From JBDHXE01 sp035445085 (GTDB taxonomy: Bacteria; Bacteroidota; Ignavibacteria; Kapaibacteriales; UBA2268): a stretch of 41,313 bases of DNA. The notes beneath the pieces were generated by a model that was not told the DNA's origin, made no database searches, and worked only from the letters and a program-made list of their open reading frames with translations. Below are positions 36,611 through 41,313 of the stretch, in pieces; position 1 is the stretch's first letter, and every line of letters begins with the position of its first letter. The position numbers and the translations under genes were made by a program. The stretch is from the NCBI GenBank assembly GCA_035445085.1, contig DAOMQA010000023.1, positions 1 through 41,313 of the forward strand, read 5' to 3'.

Positions 36611-37006
36611 TTATTCAATTTCCAATCCTTGATTGATTAATTCTTGTTTAATTGTGTTTAGAAATTCTAAAGATTTTTTATAATTATTGCTATTGGTTTT
36701 CAAAAATAGATTTTTGTTATTAATACCTTCGTATCTTGATTTAATTGATAAATCATAAAGCAATTTGTAAGCTGTAAATGCTTTTGGTTGCAATGGAATT
36801 ACTCCATCAGAGTTATTTGGGTTAATATTTTCAAATATGTGGCTATGATTTCTTAAAACTACATTTTGTTGCTCTGTATAATGTTTCATATAATGCAATG
36901 CCGTGTAAAATATTGTCGTTACCTTCCAATCGAAATAATCAGAGCTAGTATTTTTGTCAAATTCAATATTGTGAAAACTTTTGACTAAATATTGATCATT
37001 TTTCAT
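36611..37006 (-). CDS. HEPN-like small protein in lysogeny module
   Basis: This 131-residue protein is mostly helical. Its pattern recalls HEPN-fold proteins: a first long helix with DWKVTTIFYTALHYMKHYTE (26-45), a polar loop RNHSH (52-56) and a later helix AYKLLYDLSIKSRYEG (79-94). R52 with H54/H56 could form an RNase-type site, but the spacing is not the canonical Rx4-6H, so catalysis is uncertain. Its ATG overlaps the stop of the upstream unknown gene as ATGA, and int follows after 30 bases. Such tightly paired genes between a prophage repressor and integrase are often toxin-antitoxin or phage-exclusion cargo. HEPN assignment is by pattern only. Confidence 0.55.
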   Translation of the reverse strand: MKNDQYLVKSFHNIEFDKNTSSDYFDWKVTTIFYTALHYMKHYTEQQNVVLRNHSHIFENINPNNSDGVIPLQPKAFTAYKLLYDLSIKSRYEGINNKNLFLKTNSNNYKKSLEFLNTIKQELINQGLEIE

Positions 37007-37524
37007 AAATTTATTTCTTTAAAATCATTTTCAAAATCAGAATTTTCATAATCGGAAACATCATACACATTGACAGAAATATTAAATTTTTGCCCAACAT
37101 AAGTTAAATTAAAGTCAATTATTTTATCCATAATTTCAATTTCTTTATCAACAGTCCAGCCCTTGATCAATACATAAAATTCCAATCCATTATTGATTGA
37201 CTGATAACATTTTTCAATTAAGCCCTTTTTGAACTTTAAATAATTAACTACATATTGGGTTAGTATATCCTTTATATCATCTTCATTATTTCTGCTAATT
37301 TCATTGATAAAAGTTTCTGTAAAATCCATATAAGTATTTATAAATTCCACTATATTATTAGAATTGCTTATACTTTTTATAAATTGATTGCCGGAATAAT
37401 CTATATCGAGATTATGCCCTAATTCCATATTTTCTACTGCAAACTTCAACATATTGATAATTTCCTTGCTTTTATTATTCAAATCATTATCAAGACGTAT
37501 TTCGGATTCTTTTTCTATTGTCAT
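37003..37524 (-). CDS. unknown protein paired with HEPN-like protein
   Basis: I do not recognise this 173-residue acidic protein. The N-terminal two thirds are predicted helical; the last third (GLEFYVLIKGWTVDKEIEIMDKIIDFN...NISVNVYDVSD, about 109-158) alternates strand-helix-strand. That recalls the C-terminal half of small nucleotidyltransferase-like folds, yet there is no GSxxxG...SDxD active-site motif. GAGG precedes its start, 28 bases after the repressor stop, and it overlaps the HEPN-like gene by 4 bases. A partner or antitoxin role for the HEPN-like protein is inferred from this arrangement only. Confidence 0.5.
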   Translation of the reverse strand: MTIEKESEIRLDNDLNNKSKEIINMLKFAVENMELGHNLDIDYSGNQFIKSISNSNNIVEFINTYMDFTETFINEISRNNEDDIKDILTQYVVNYLKFKKGLIEKCYQSINNGLEFYVLIKGWTVDKEIEIMDKIIDFNLTYVGQKFNISVNVYDVSDYENSDFENDFKEINL

Positions 37525-37552
37525 TTTTTACCTCATCTGCACGCTTTTTACT

Positions 37553-37948
37553 TTATCGATTTGCTAATTTGAATATCAATTCGTCTGCATAAGCAAGTTT
37601 TGAACGAAGATCTCTAACTTCAGCGTCCAGACTTGCAAGATTTTTATTGTCTTGACCCTCCAATATATCAATTTTTTTTATAGTTTCTTCTAATTCTTTT
37701 ATTTTATTCTTTAAACTTTCTACATTTTCTATATATGGTTCACCGTCGCCGGTTAAAATATAGTTTATATTTATGTTATCATTATTGCAAAATGCAATTA
37801 ATGCAAGATAATCAAGAGTATTTCTATGCTTCCAAATACTTATTGTATTTTTATTTAGTTCTAATTTATCATTAAGGTCAGTATCAGTCTTAATTTTTAA
37901 GACTTTTTTTAATCTTTCTAACACTTCACTAACAAAAATTTCTTTCAT
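37553..37948 (-). CDS. phage CI-like repressor with coiled-coil C-terminus
   Basis: Residues 1-70 match the helix-turn-helix domain of phage CI-type repressors (VLERLKKVLKIKTDTDLNDKLELNKNTISIWKHR..., ending in the hallmark INYILTGDGEPYI). The rest (about 75-131) is a heptad-patterned coiled coil (LKNKIKELEETIKKI...LRSKLAYADELIFKL), which should drive oligomerisation. There is no S24/LexA-like peptidase domain, so RecA-stimulated self-cleavage is not expected. It is transcribed divergently from 38117 across a palindrome-rich region that likely holds its operators, and it heads the minus-strand lysogeny module. Confidence 0.82.
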   Translation of the reverse strand: MKEIFVSEVLERLKKVLKIKTDTDLNDKLELNKNTISIWKHRNTLDYLALIAFCNNDNININYILTGDGEPYIENVESLKNKIKELEETIKKIDILEGQDNKNLASLDAEVRDLRSKLAYADELIFKLANR

Positions 37949-38116
37949 ATCGCTAATATATTTATTGCAAAACTTGCAAATTGTAAGTACATTTACATAT
38001 TAATAATTCATAATTGTTAATAATACTTATTAAATCTTATTAAATTTTAATAAGATTTAATAACAAATATAACGAAATTTTGAATTGATTATAACAGATT
38101 ATTAATTTAATATTTT
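37949..38116. promoter_or_regulatory. divergent operator/promoter region with palindromes
   Basis: This 168-base region between the repressor and the first plus-strand gene holds three dyads. They are ACTTGCAA-A-TTGTAAGT (37972-37988, one mismatch), TGTAA-N6-TTACA (37982-37997), and an 18-bp perfect inverted repeat around one base (38027-38044, 38046-38063; 37 bp). Their position makes them candidate repressor operators. No promoter with full Bacteroidota consensus is visible in either direction. Confidence 0.6.
38027..38063. repeat. 37-bp near-perfect palindrome (18-bp arms, 1-bp centre)
   Basis: The arm TTATTAAATCTTATTAAA is followed by one T and then its exact reverse complement. It lies 54 bases before the start codon of the first rightward gene. 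It is far too long to be chance and is a likely operator for the CI-like repressor or an AT-rich cruciform. Confidence 0.75.
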
Positions 38117-38350
38117 ATGAATATCGAAACTATGTTATTACAAATGATAGAGAGCGGAAAAGAAAAATATCAAACAAAATTTGATATTTTTAATTCTAAA
38201 ATCGAAACCTTAAAGTCACTAGACGAGAAATTTGATTTTGATAGATCGCCAAACAAGAATTTTACAAACATCATAAACAAAGAGCTAAAAGAATACAATC
38301 AAAGATTAGAGCAACTATTTTTTGCAAAAAAAAATAGAAAAACATTTTGA
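38117..38350 (+). CDS. small coiled-coil protein, first rightward gene of element
   Basis: I do not recognise this 77-residue charged protein (rich in Lys, Glu and Asn). It is predicted to be helical and coiled-coil throughout, with no membrane segment. It is the first gene transcribed away from the repressor, where lambdoid phages have cro or other early regulators, but no helix-turn-helix is evident. No Shine-Dalgarno sequence precedes the ATG, so the call rests on position and the open frame. Confidence 0.5.
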   Translation: MNIETMLLQMIESGKEKYQTKFDIFNSKIETLKSLDEKFDFDRSPNKNFTNIINKELKEYNQRLEQLFFAKKNRKTF

Positions 38351-38466
38351 ATATAAAAAATAAGTGTAAGATTACATATGAAAATGACTTTGAATTACCA
38401 TTGTTTTGGAAATGGTAAAATAAAACCAATATTCATAAGTCAAAATTTAAAAATGAAAAATGAAAT

Positions 38467-38847
38467 ATGTTAAAAGATTATGCAGAGGTTACAAGGTATT
38501 TTGATAATGCAAAAGAAGCGTTATCAAAAACTAAGATTATTGAAAACGGCAGAAAATACGAAGATGAAAAATATGTAAAAACCGCTTGCGGTGTAGCATA
38601 TAACGGAGTATTGAAAGCCCTTGATATTTATTTTGCCAATAAGGATATAATGTCCCCACGAGGGCGAAAAAGTGTTGAATATTATATTAATAATTTAGCA
38701 AAACAAAACAAAAAAGCACTAAGTATTTTTGATGATGTGTATAGACTGCTTCATTTATATGGATATTATGACGGAACTACAAACGTTAAAGTTATAAAGG
38801 AAGGTTTCGAGAGAGCTAAAGAATTAATAAATATTCTGAAAAAATAA
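38467..38847 (+). CDS. DUF5618 family protein (HEPN-like)
   Basis: This 126-residue helical protein matches the DUF5618 pattern: RYFDNAKEALSK, then YVKTACGVAYNGVLKALDIY, RGRKSVEYYINNLAK, and LLHLYGYYDGTTNVKVIKEGFERAKELI at the end. The family is common in Bacteroidota and is related to HEPN-like four-helix folds; its function is not known. A typical Rx4-6H RNase motif is not obvious. It is followed by a strong Rho-independent terminator, so it ends the first rightward transcript of the element. Confidence 0.75.
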   Translation: MLKDYAEVTRYFDNAKEALSKTKIIENGRKYEDEKYVKTACGVAYNGVLKALDIYFANKDIMSPRGRKSVEYYINNLAKQNKKALSIFDDVYRLLHLYGYYDGTTNVKVIKEGFERAKELINILKK

Positions 38848-38872
38848 ATAATAAAAAAAAATAGAATATAGA

Positions 38873-38902
38873 GCCGTTAGTCCGATGCTAACGGCTTTTT
38901 TT
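38873..38902 (+). terminator. Rho-independent terminator after DUF5618 gene
   Basis: GCCGTTAG (38873-38880) pairs perfectly with CTAACGGC (38888-38895) around a 7-base loop, followed by seven T. It is the clearest terminator in the window. Confidence 0.9.
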
Positions 38903-38980
38903 AGTTATTTTGCTATCTTACATTTTGTAATGTGGTCAATTATATTTAATTTTGTAATTATCAATTAGTTAAGGTAGAAA

Positions 38981-39175
38981 ATGATTTATTTATGTATTGT
39001 TGCAACATTAATACTACTTGTATTAAGTGGTATATATGCTAAATTATCTGTAATAGCAAGATTATTGTCATATTTGGAAATGCGAGATACTCACACACAC
39101 TATTTAATTTTTCAAATATCGGAGATTACAAATGATATTAAATTACTACTTGATAGTAAAATTAAAATGAGGTAA
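38981..39175 (+). CDS. small single-pass membrane protein
   Basis: This 64-residue protein begins with a hydrophobic helix (about 2-20, IYLCIVATLILLVLSGIYA). A short amphipathic, partly charged tail follows. AAGGTAG lies close before the ATG. It has the size of small phage membrane proteins (holin-like, spanin-like or exclusion proteins), but nothing specific can be recognised. The next gene starts 2 bases after its stop. Confidence 0.6.
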   Translation: MIYLCIVATLILLVLSGIYAKLSVIARLLSYLEMRDTHTHYLIFQISEITNDIKLLLDSKIKMR

Positions 39176-39177
39176 CA

Positions 39178-39429
39178 ATGCCACGTAAGCCAATCAAGAT
39201 AATTGAATTGAGATTAGCGGTTATTCAGTCAGTAAATAAATTGATTGAGACTGGAGTTTATCACAGCCAAAAAGCGGCTTTGAAATATATAATAGAGAAA
39301 AAGCCAGAGTTATCGGGTTTTAGTCCAAAAATAGAAAAAGCATATAATCAGTATAGATATTTTAAATCAAAACAAACAAACAGAAACAGACAGAAACAAA
39401 CAAAAACAAACATGCAAAACTTAGATTAA
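39178..39429 (+). CDS. small basic protein with low-complexity tail
   Basis: The first 60 residues of this 83-residue basic protein (IELRLAVIQSVNKLIETGVYHSQKAALKYIIEKKPEL) look like a compact helical fold. The C-terminal 20 residues are a Lys/Gln/Asn/Thr/Arg tract encoded by an AAACA-type simple repeat. GAGGT precedes the ATG, which lies 2 bases after the stop of the membrane-protein gene. DNA or RNA binding is possible from the charge, but no known domain is recognised. Confidence 0.55.
   Translation: MPRKPIKIIELRLAVIQSVNKLIETGVYHSQKAALKYIIEKKPELSGFSPKIEKAYNQYRYFKSKQTNRNRQKQTKTNMQNLD
39369..39412. repeat. AAACA-type simple repeat
   Basis: Roughly nine units of (A)AACA/AGACA in tandem lie at the 3' end of the small basic gene. 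The tract could expand or contract by slippage, changing the tail length or the reading frame. Confidence 0.7.
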
Positions 39430-39471
39430 ATCAATGTTTAATTAAATTTCACTAAATATTTTGACCTATAT

Positions 39472-39663
39472 ATGAGATACAAAGATTCCTTGAATGTGTT
39501 AAAAAAAATACGTGAGAGAGAGAGGCAAATAGATAAAGAAGAAATGCAGCTTGAAGAAAAAATGTTATCTACTCTCTCTCAAAGTTTAAGGGAAGAATAT
39601 ATAAAGTTAAAATATAAAGGCGAAATTGTATTTAACAGTAAACCAAACGGCAAGCTTAAATGA
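39472..39663 (+). CDS. small charged coiled-coil protein
   Basis: This 63-residue protein, very rich in Glu, Lys and Arg, is predicted to be one long helix (LKKIRERERQIDKEEMQLEEKMLSTLSQ) with a short tail. It is not recognised. No convincing Shine-Dalgarno sequence is present. Its 3' end contains the AAAGG and TTG that appear to start the next gene, giving a 38-base overlap. It has the size and order of a small phage accessory protein. Confidence 0.45.
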   Translation: MRYKDSLNVLKKIRERERQIDKEEMQLEEKMLSTLSQSLREEYIKLKYKGEIVFNSKPNGKLK

Positions 39664-40234
39664 AATAGCGGTTATGCAAGATAACCCAATGTATGACATT
39701 TATATGTTGGGAGCAATGATAATCGGCATTTACTCTATGGAATACACAAAAGATTGCTTCACAGTTTACGAAAGAGTAAATTACAATATTCACGGTTGGA
39801 AAACCAATATACCCTTTGTAGAAAGCGTTACTATTGTTCAGGTAGAAAGAGTAATAAACGCATATCAAAATATAATCTTAGGAAATCCCCAAATCGAGCA
39901 ATGGTATCCACCTGACTTTAAAGAAAAAGGACAACAGTCTCTTTTCGGTTTAATTCAAAAAGCAAGCGGGGTGAGTGCACAATATACTAAAATGATTATG
40001 GATGAATTATATTGGGCAGTCAAAGACGGTAAAATTGCAAATGTAAATTGGATAAGACCGAGAGAGTTTGAGGAATACAAAGAGTATAGAAAGCAAAACA
40101 CAAACACAGAAGGGCATAAGATTTTAGAAACCTCTTTTGATTGGATAAAATGGTTATTAATTATTGGTAGCGTTGGCGTTGGTGCTTATTTGCTTTTTAA
40201 TTTGATACAAACAGGAAAGGCAATAGGCAAATGA
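39626..40234 (+). CDS. unknown protein with C-terminal membrane anchor
   Basis: I do not recognise this 202-residue protein. The body (about 20-165) is mixed helix and strand with aromatic-rich segments (YNIHGWKTNIPFVESV, LGNPQIEQWYPPDFKEKG). One membrane helix (about 171-192, WLLIIGSVGVGAYLLFNLI) lies near the C-terminus, so it should be tail-anchored. I chose TTG 39626 because AAAGG lies 5 bases upstream; ATG 39674 or 39689 are alternatives without one. Its stop overlaps the next start as ATGA, so it is coupled to the transglutaminase-like gene. A phage morphogenesis or membrane-active role is conceivable but unsupported. Confidence 0.6.
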   Translation: MYLTVNQTASLNEIAVMQDNPMYDIYMLGAMIIGIYSMEYTKDCFTVYERVNYNIHGWKTNIPFVESVTIVQVERVINAYQNIILGNPQIEQWYPPDFKEKGQQSLFGLIQKASGVSAQYTKMIMDELYWAVKDGKIANVNWIRPREFEEYKEYRKQNTNTEGHKILETSFDWIKWLLIIGSVGVGAYLLFNLIQTGKAIGK

Positions 40235-40596
40235 TAGTAACAAAAGAAATATTAAAATCAGGAGATGCCGGAGTTACTCAAACAATGCAATTAATGAGAT
40301 TTTACGTTTTGGAATATGCAAATAACACGCAAATTAAACAGATAGTCAATAAGCTAAGTGTATCAGGTACTTGTAATGCAAAAATGAAAACTATAAAAAA
40401 CATTTTTAATTATGTAGTTGATACAATTAAATATACTCCAGACCCAAATAACATTGAATTAGTTAAATCGGCAAAACATACAATTTTAGGCAATATGAAA
40501 TATGGCGATTGCGATGATCTTAGCGTTGCACTTGCTACATTATATAAAGCAATAAGTTTAATTGTGGTTGGCATTTATGCAATTGTTCCTAATTAA
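40231..40596 (+). CDS. transglutaminase-like protein, C-terminally truncated
   Basis: The 121 residues contain the first part of a transglutaminase-like fold. VDTIKYTPDP...ELVKSAKHTIL leads to the nucleophile motif GDCDDLSVALATLYKAI (C94). Similar domains occur in phage and bacterial cysteine peptidases. A full domain would continue for another 50-80 residues with a catalytic His and Asp. Here the frame turns hydrophobic (SLIVVGIYAIVPN) and stops, so the active site is incomplete. It overlaps the upstream gene by 4 bases (ATGA). A separate promoter and the DUF4160/DUF2442 pair begin just after the stop, so the 3' end may have been replaced by their insertion. Confidence 0.6.
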   Translation: MIVTKEILKSGDAGVTQTMQLMRFYVLEYANNTQIKQIVNKLSVSGTCNAKMKTIKNIFNYVVDTIKYTPDPNNIELVKSAKHTILGNMKYGDCDDLSVALATLYKAISLIVVGIYAIVPN

Positions 40597-40613
40597 TTAG
40601 GATAACTTAGTTC

Positions 40614-40644
40614 TTTGATAATTTGGGAAAAATATATATATTTG
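40614..40644 (+). promoter_or_regulatory. Bacteroidota-type promoter of DUF4160/DUF2442 pair
   Basis: TTTG (40614-40617), a 19-base spacer and TATATTTG (40637-40644) match the consensus exactly. The predicted transcription start lies about 30 bases before the DUF4160 start, so the pair can be expressed independently of the phage-like genes upstream. Confidence 0.72.
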
Positions 40645-40679
40645 TTCTTTCGTTTATATGGAAAATGAAAGAGTTAATT

Positions 40680-40958
40680 ATGCCGAAACTATTGATTTCA
40701 AAATGTATAGAATATTTTATTTTCTCAGGCGACATTAAGGAGGCGAAAAAACATATCCATATATCAGTAAAGAAGGGCAGAAATAGGCAAATTGCTAAGT
40801 TTTGGTTAGAGCCAAAAGTCGAGGTATTTGATAAAGGCAAATTAAGCGATAAAGAAATAAACGAAATTATTAAAGATATTAATAAAAACTATTCTATTCT
40901 TATCAAGCAATTAGATAAGTTTACGAGTGGCGAGAAAGTAAAAGCAATAGAGGTATAA
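40680..40958 (+). CDS. DUF4160 protein (putative toxin-antitoxin-like partner)
   Basis: This 92-residue protein matches DUF4160: MPKLL...IEYFIFSGD, the KKHIHISVKK stretch, AKFWLEPKVEVFDKGKLSDKEINEI and a helical tail. DUF4160 and DUF2442 genes are often adjacent in bacteria and are suspected to form toxin-antitoxin-like modules, although which member would be toxic is not established. I chose ATG 40680 because the family begins at MP; ATG 40665 would add MKELI. DUF2442 follows one base after its stop. Confidence 0.82.
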   Translation: MPKLLISKCIEYFIFSGDIKEAKKHIHISVKKGRNRQIAKFWLEPKVEVFDKGKLSDKEINEIIKDINKNYSILIKQLDKFTSGEKVKAIEV

Positions 40959-40959
40959 A

Positions 40960-41217
40960 ATGGAAGGAATTTTTAAAACAACTCCCGAAATTAAAAAATT
41001 ATCTTTTCCTGTGCCAGGCAAAATGGAAGTCATTTTTAGCGATGGCAGGGAATTAAGAATACCGATTAAATATTTTCCATCAATAAAAAAATTGAATGGT
41101 GAACAGCGTAAAAAATGGTATATTCTCGGTGGCATCGGCTTTTCTTTTGATGACTGCGACGAAGTTTTTCACGTAGAGCAACTTCTCGGTAAAGAAATTG
41201 ATTATAGCAAATATTAA
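40960..41217 (+). CDS. DUF2442 protein (partner of DUF4160)
   Basis: This 85-residue protein shows the DUF2442 layout: a beta-rich start with MEVIFSDGRELRIPIKYF, then a C-terminal GGIGFSFDDCDEVFHVEQLLG, the equivalent of the family's W-P-D-L-D-E-x-I-x-V-x-x-L-L motif. GAGG lies upstream of its ATG at suitable spacing. It is co-transcribed with the DUF4160 gene from the promoter at 40614-40644. No function has been proven for the family; the pairing is the main clue. Confidence 0.82.
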   Translation: MEGIFKTTPEIKKLSFPVPGKMEVIFSDGRELRIPIKYFPSIKKLNGEQRKKWYILGGIGFSFDDCDEVFHVEQLLGKEIDYSKY

Positions 41218-41299
41218 TAAAAAAAGGGAGCATATTTCCCCCCCATTGTTTAGTTTGCTTGCGCCGTCCTAAAAAAGGTTTACATAAAAGGAGTAAACA

Positions 41300-41313
41300 A
41301 TGGATTATGAGCA
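41300..41313 (+). CDS. start of a gene cut by the window end
   Basis: An ATG at 41300 is preceded by the strong Shine-Dalgarno sequence AAAAGGAG at 41286-41293 (6-base spacing) and opens with Met-Asp-Tyr-Glu. Only four codons and two further bases are visible, so nothing can be said of the product. It indicates that the element continues rightward. Confidence 0.5.

Noticed and set aside
36611..37524. Classical HEPN-MNT toxin-antitoxin pair
   Set aside because: The partner lacks the GSxxxG and SDxD nucleotidyltransferase motifs and the HEPN-like protein lacks a clear Rx4-6H motif, so the named system cannot be claimed.
38378..38473. 31-codon open frame overlapping the DUF5618 start
   Set aside because: It could be a leader peptide, but there is no ribosome-binding site and such short frames are frequent by chance; not supported.
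41221..41240. GGGA/TTCCC hairpin after DUF2442 as terminator
   Set aside because: The stem is only 4-5 bp and no T-run follows.
35381..41313. Right attachment site (attR) of the element
   Set aside because: I found no second copy of the tRNA 3' end before the window ends.
1..41313. CRISPR arrays or insertion sequences
   Set aside because: No regularly spaced repeats and no transposase genes are visible; the only recombinase is the tyrosine integrase.

Overview
This is a low-GC (by eye roughly 30% G+C) chromosomal window from a Gram-negative bacterium of the Bacteroidota/Chlorobi (FCB) group. The evidence is a TonB-dependent receptor with a carboxypeptidase-like N-terminal domain, a secreted protein ending in a type IX secretion (T9SS) sorting domain, a Bat-type operon, an outer-membrane lipoprotein, and several promoters of the Bacteroidota form TTTG-N19-20-TAnnTTTG. 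An early-branching lineage such as Kapabacteria or Ignavibacteria would fit, but the sequence alone does not fix the taxon.

Layout. 1-7.8 kb carries DNA and translation housekeeping genes: yebC-ruvC (+), then recJ followed by a fused PD-(D/E)XK nuclease/superfamily 1 helicase (-), then rsgA (+). 7.9-11.1 kb has a YD-repeat lipoprotein (+) and an acyl-CoA dehydrogenase gene coupled to a LolC/E-type permease gene (-). 11.2-19.9 kb (+) has a DUF1573 protein and a Bat-like operon (moxR, DUF58, a large T9SS-secreted beta-propeller protein, a BatD-like protein, BatA), ending in an Ogg2-type 8-oxoguanine glycosylase. 20-22.7 kb (-) is one MmeI-like type IIG restriction-modification gene, visibly richer in G+C than its neighbours. 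22.8-29.7 kb (-) has a TonB receptor, an ECF sigma factor that appears to start at ATT, a PhoR/PhoB-like two-component pair and a secreted alpha/beta hydrolase. 29.7-35.2 kb (-) is a tightly overlapping cluster recO, CNNM/CorC protein, recF, dciA (DUF721), gyrB.

A tRNA-Asn(GTT) at 35.3 kb marks the left edge of an integrated, probably phage-like element that runs off the right end of the window. Its minus-strand lysogeny module is repressor, unknown protein, HEPN-like protein, tyrosine integrase. A divergent operator-like region with a 37-bp near-perfect palindrome separates it from plus-strand small genes. These include a DUF5618 protein, a small membrane protein, a truncated transglutaminase-like protein and a DUF4160/DUF2442 pair with its own promoter. 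No capsid, terminase or tail gene is visible before the window ends.

The strongest leads for something new are the unknown/HEPN-like gene pair between repressor and integrase, the ATT-initiated sigma factor, the helically phased decamer repeats between the tRNA and the integrase gene, and the secreted T9SS protein embedded in the Bat operon.
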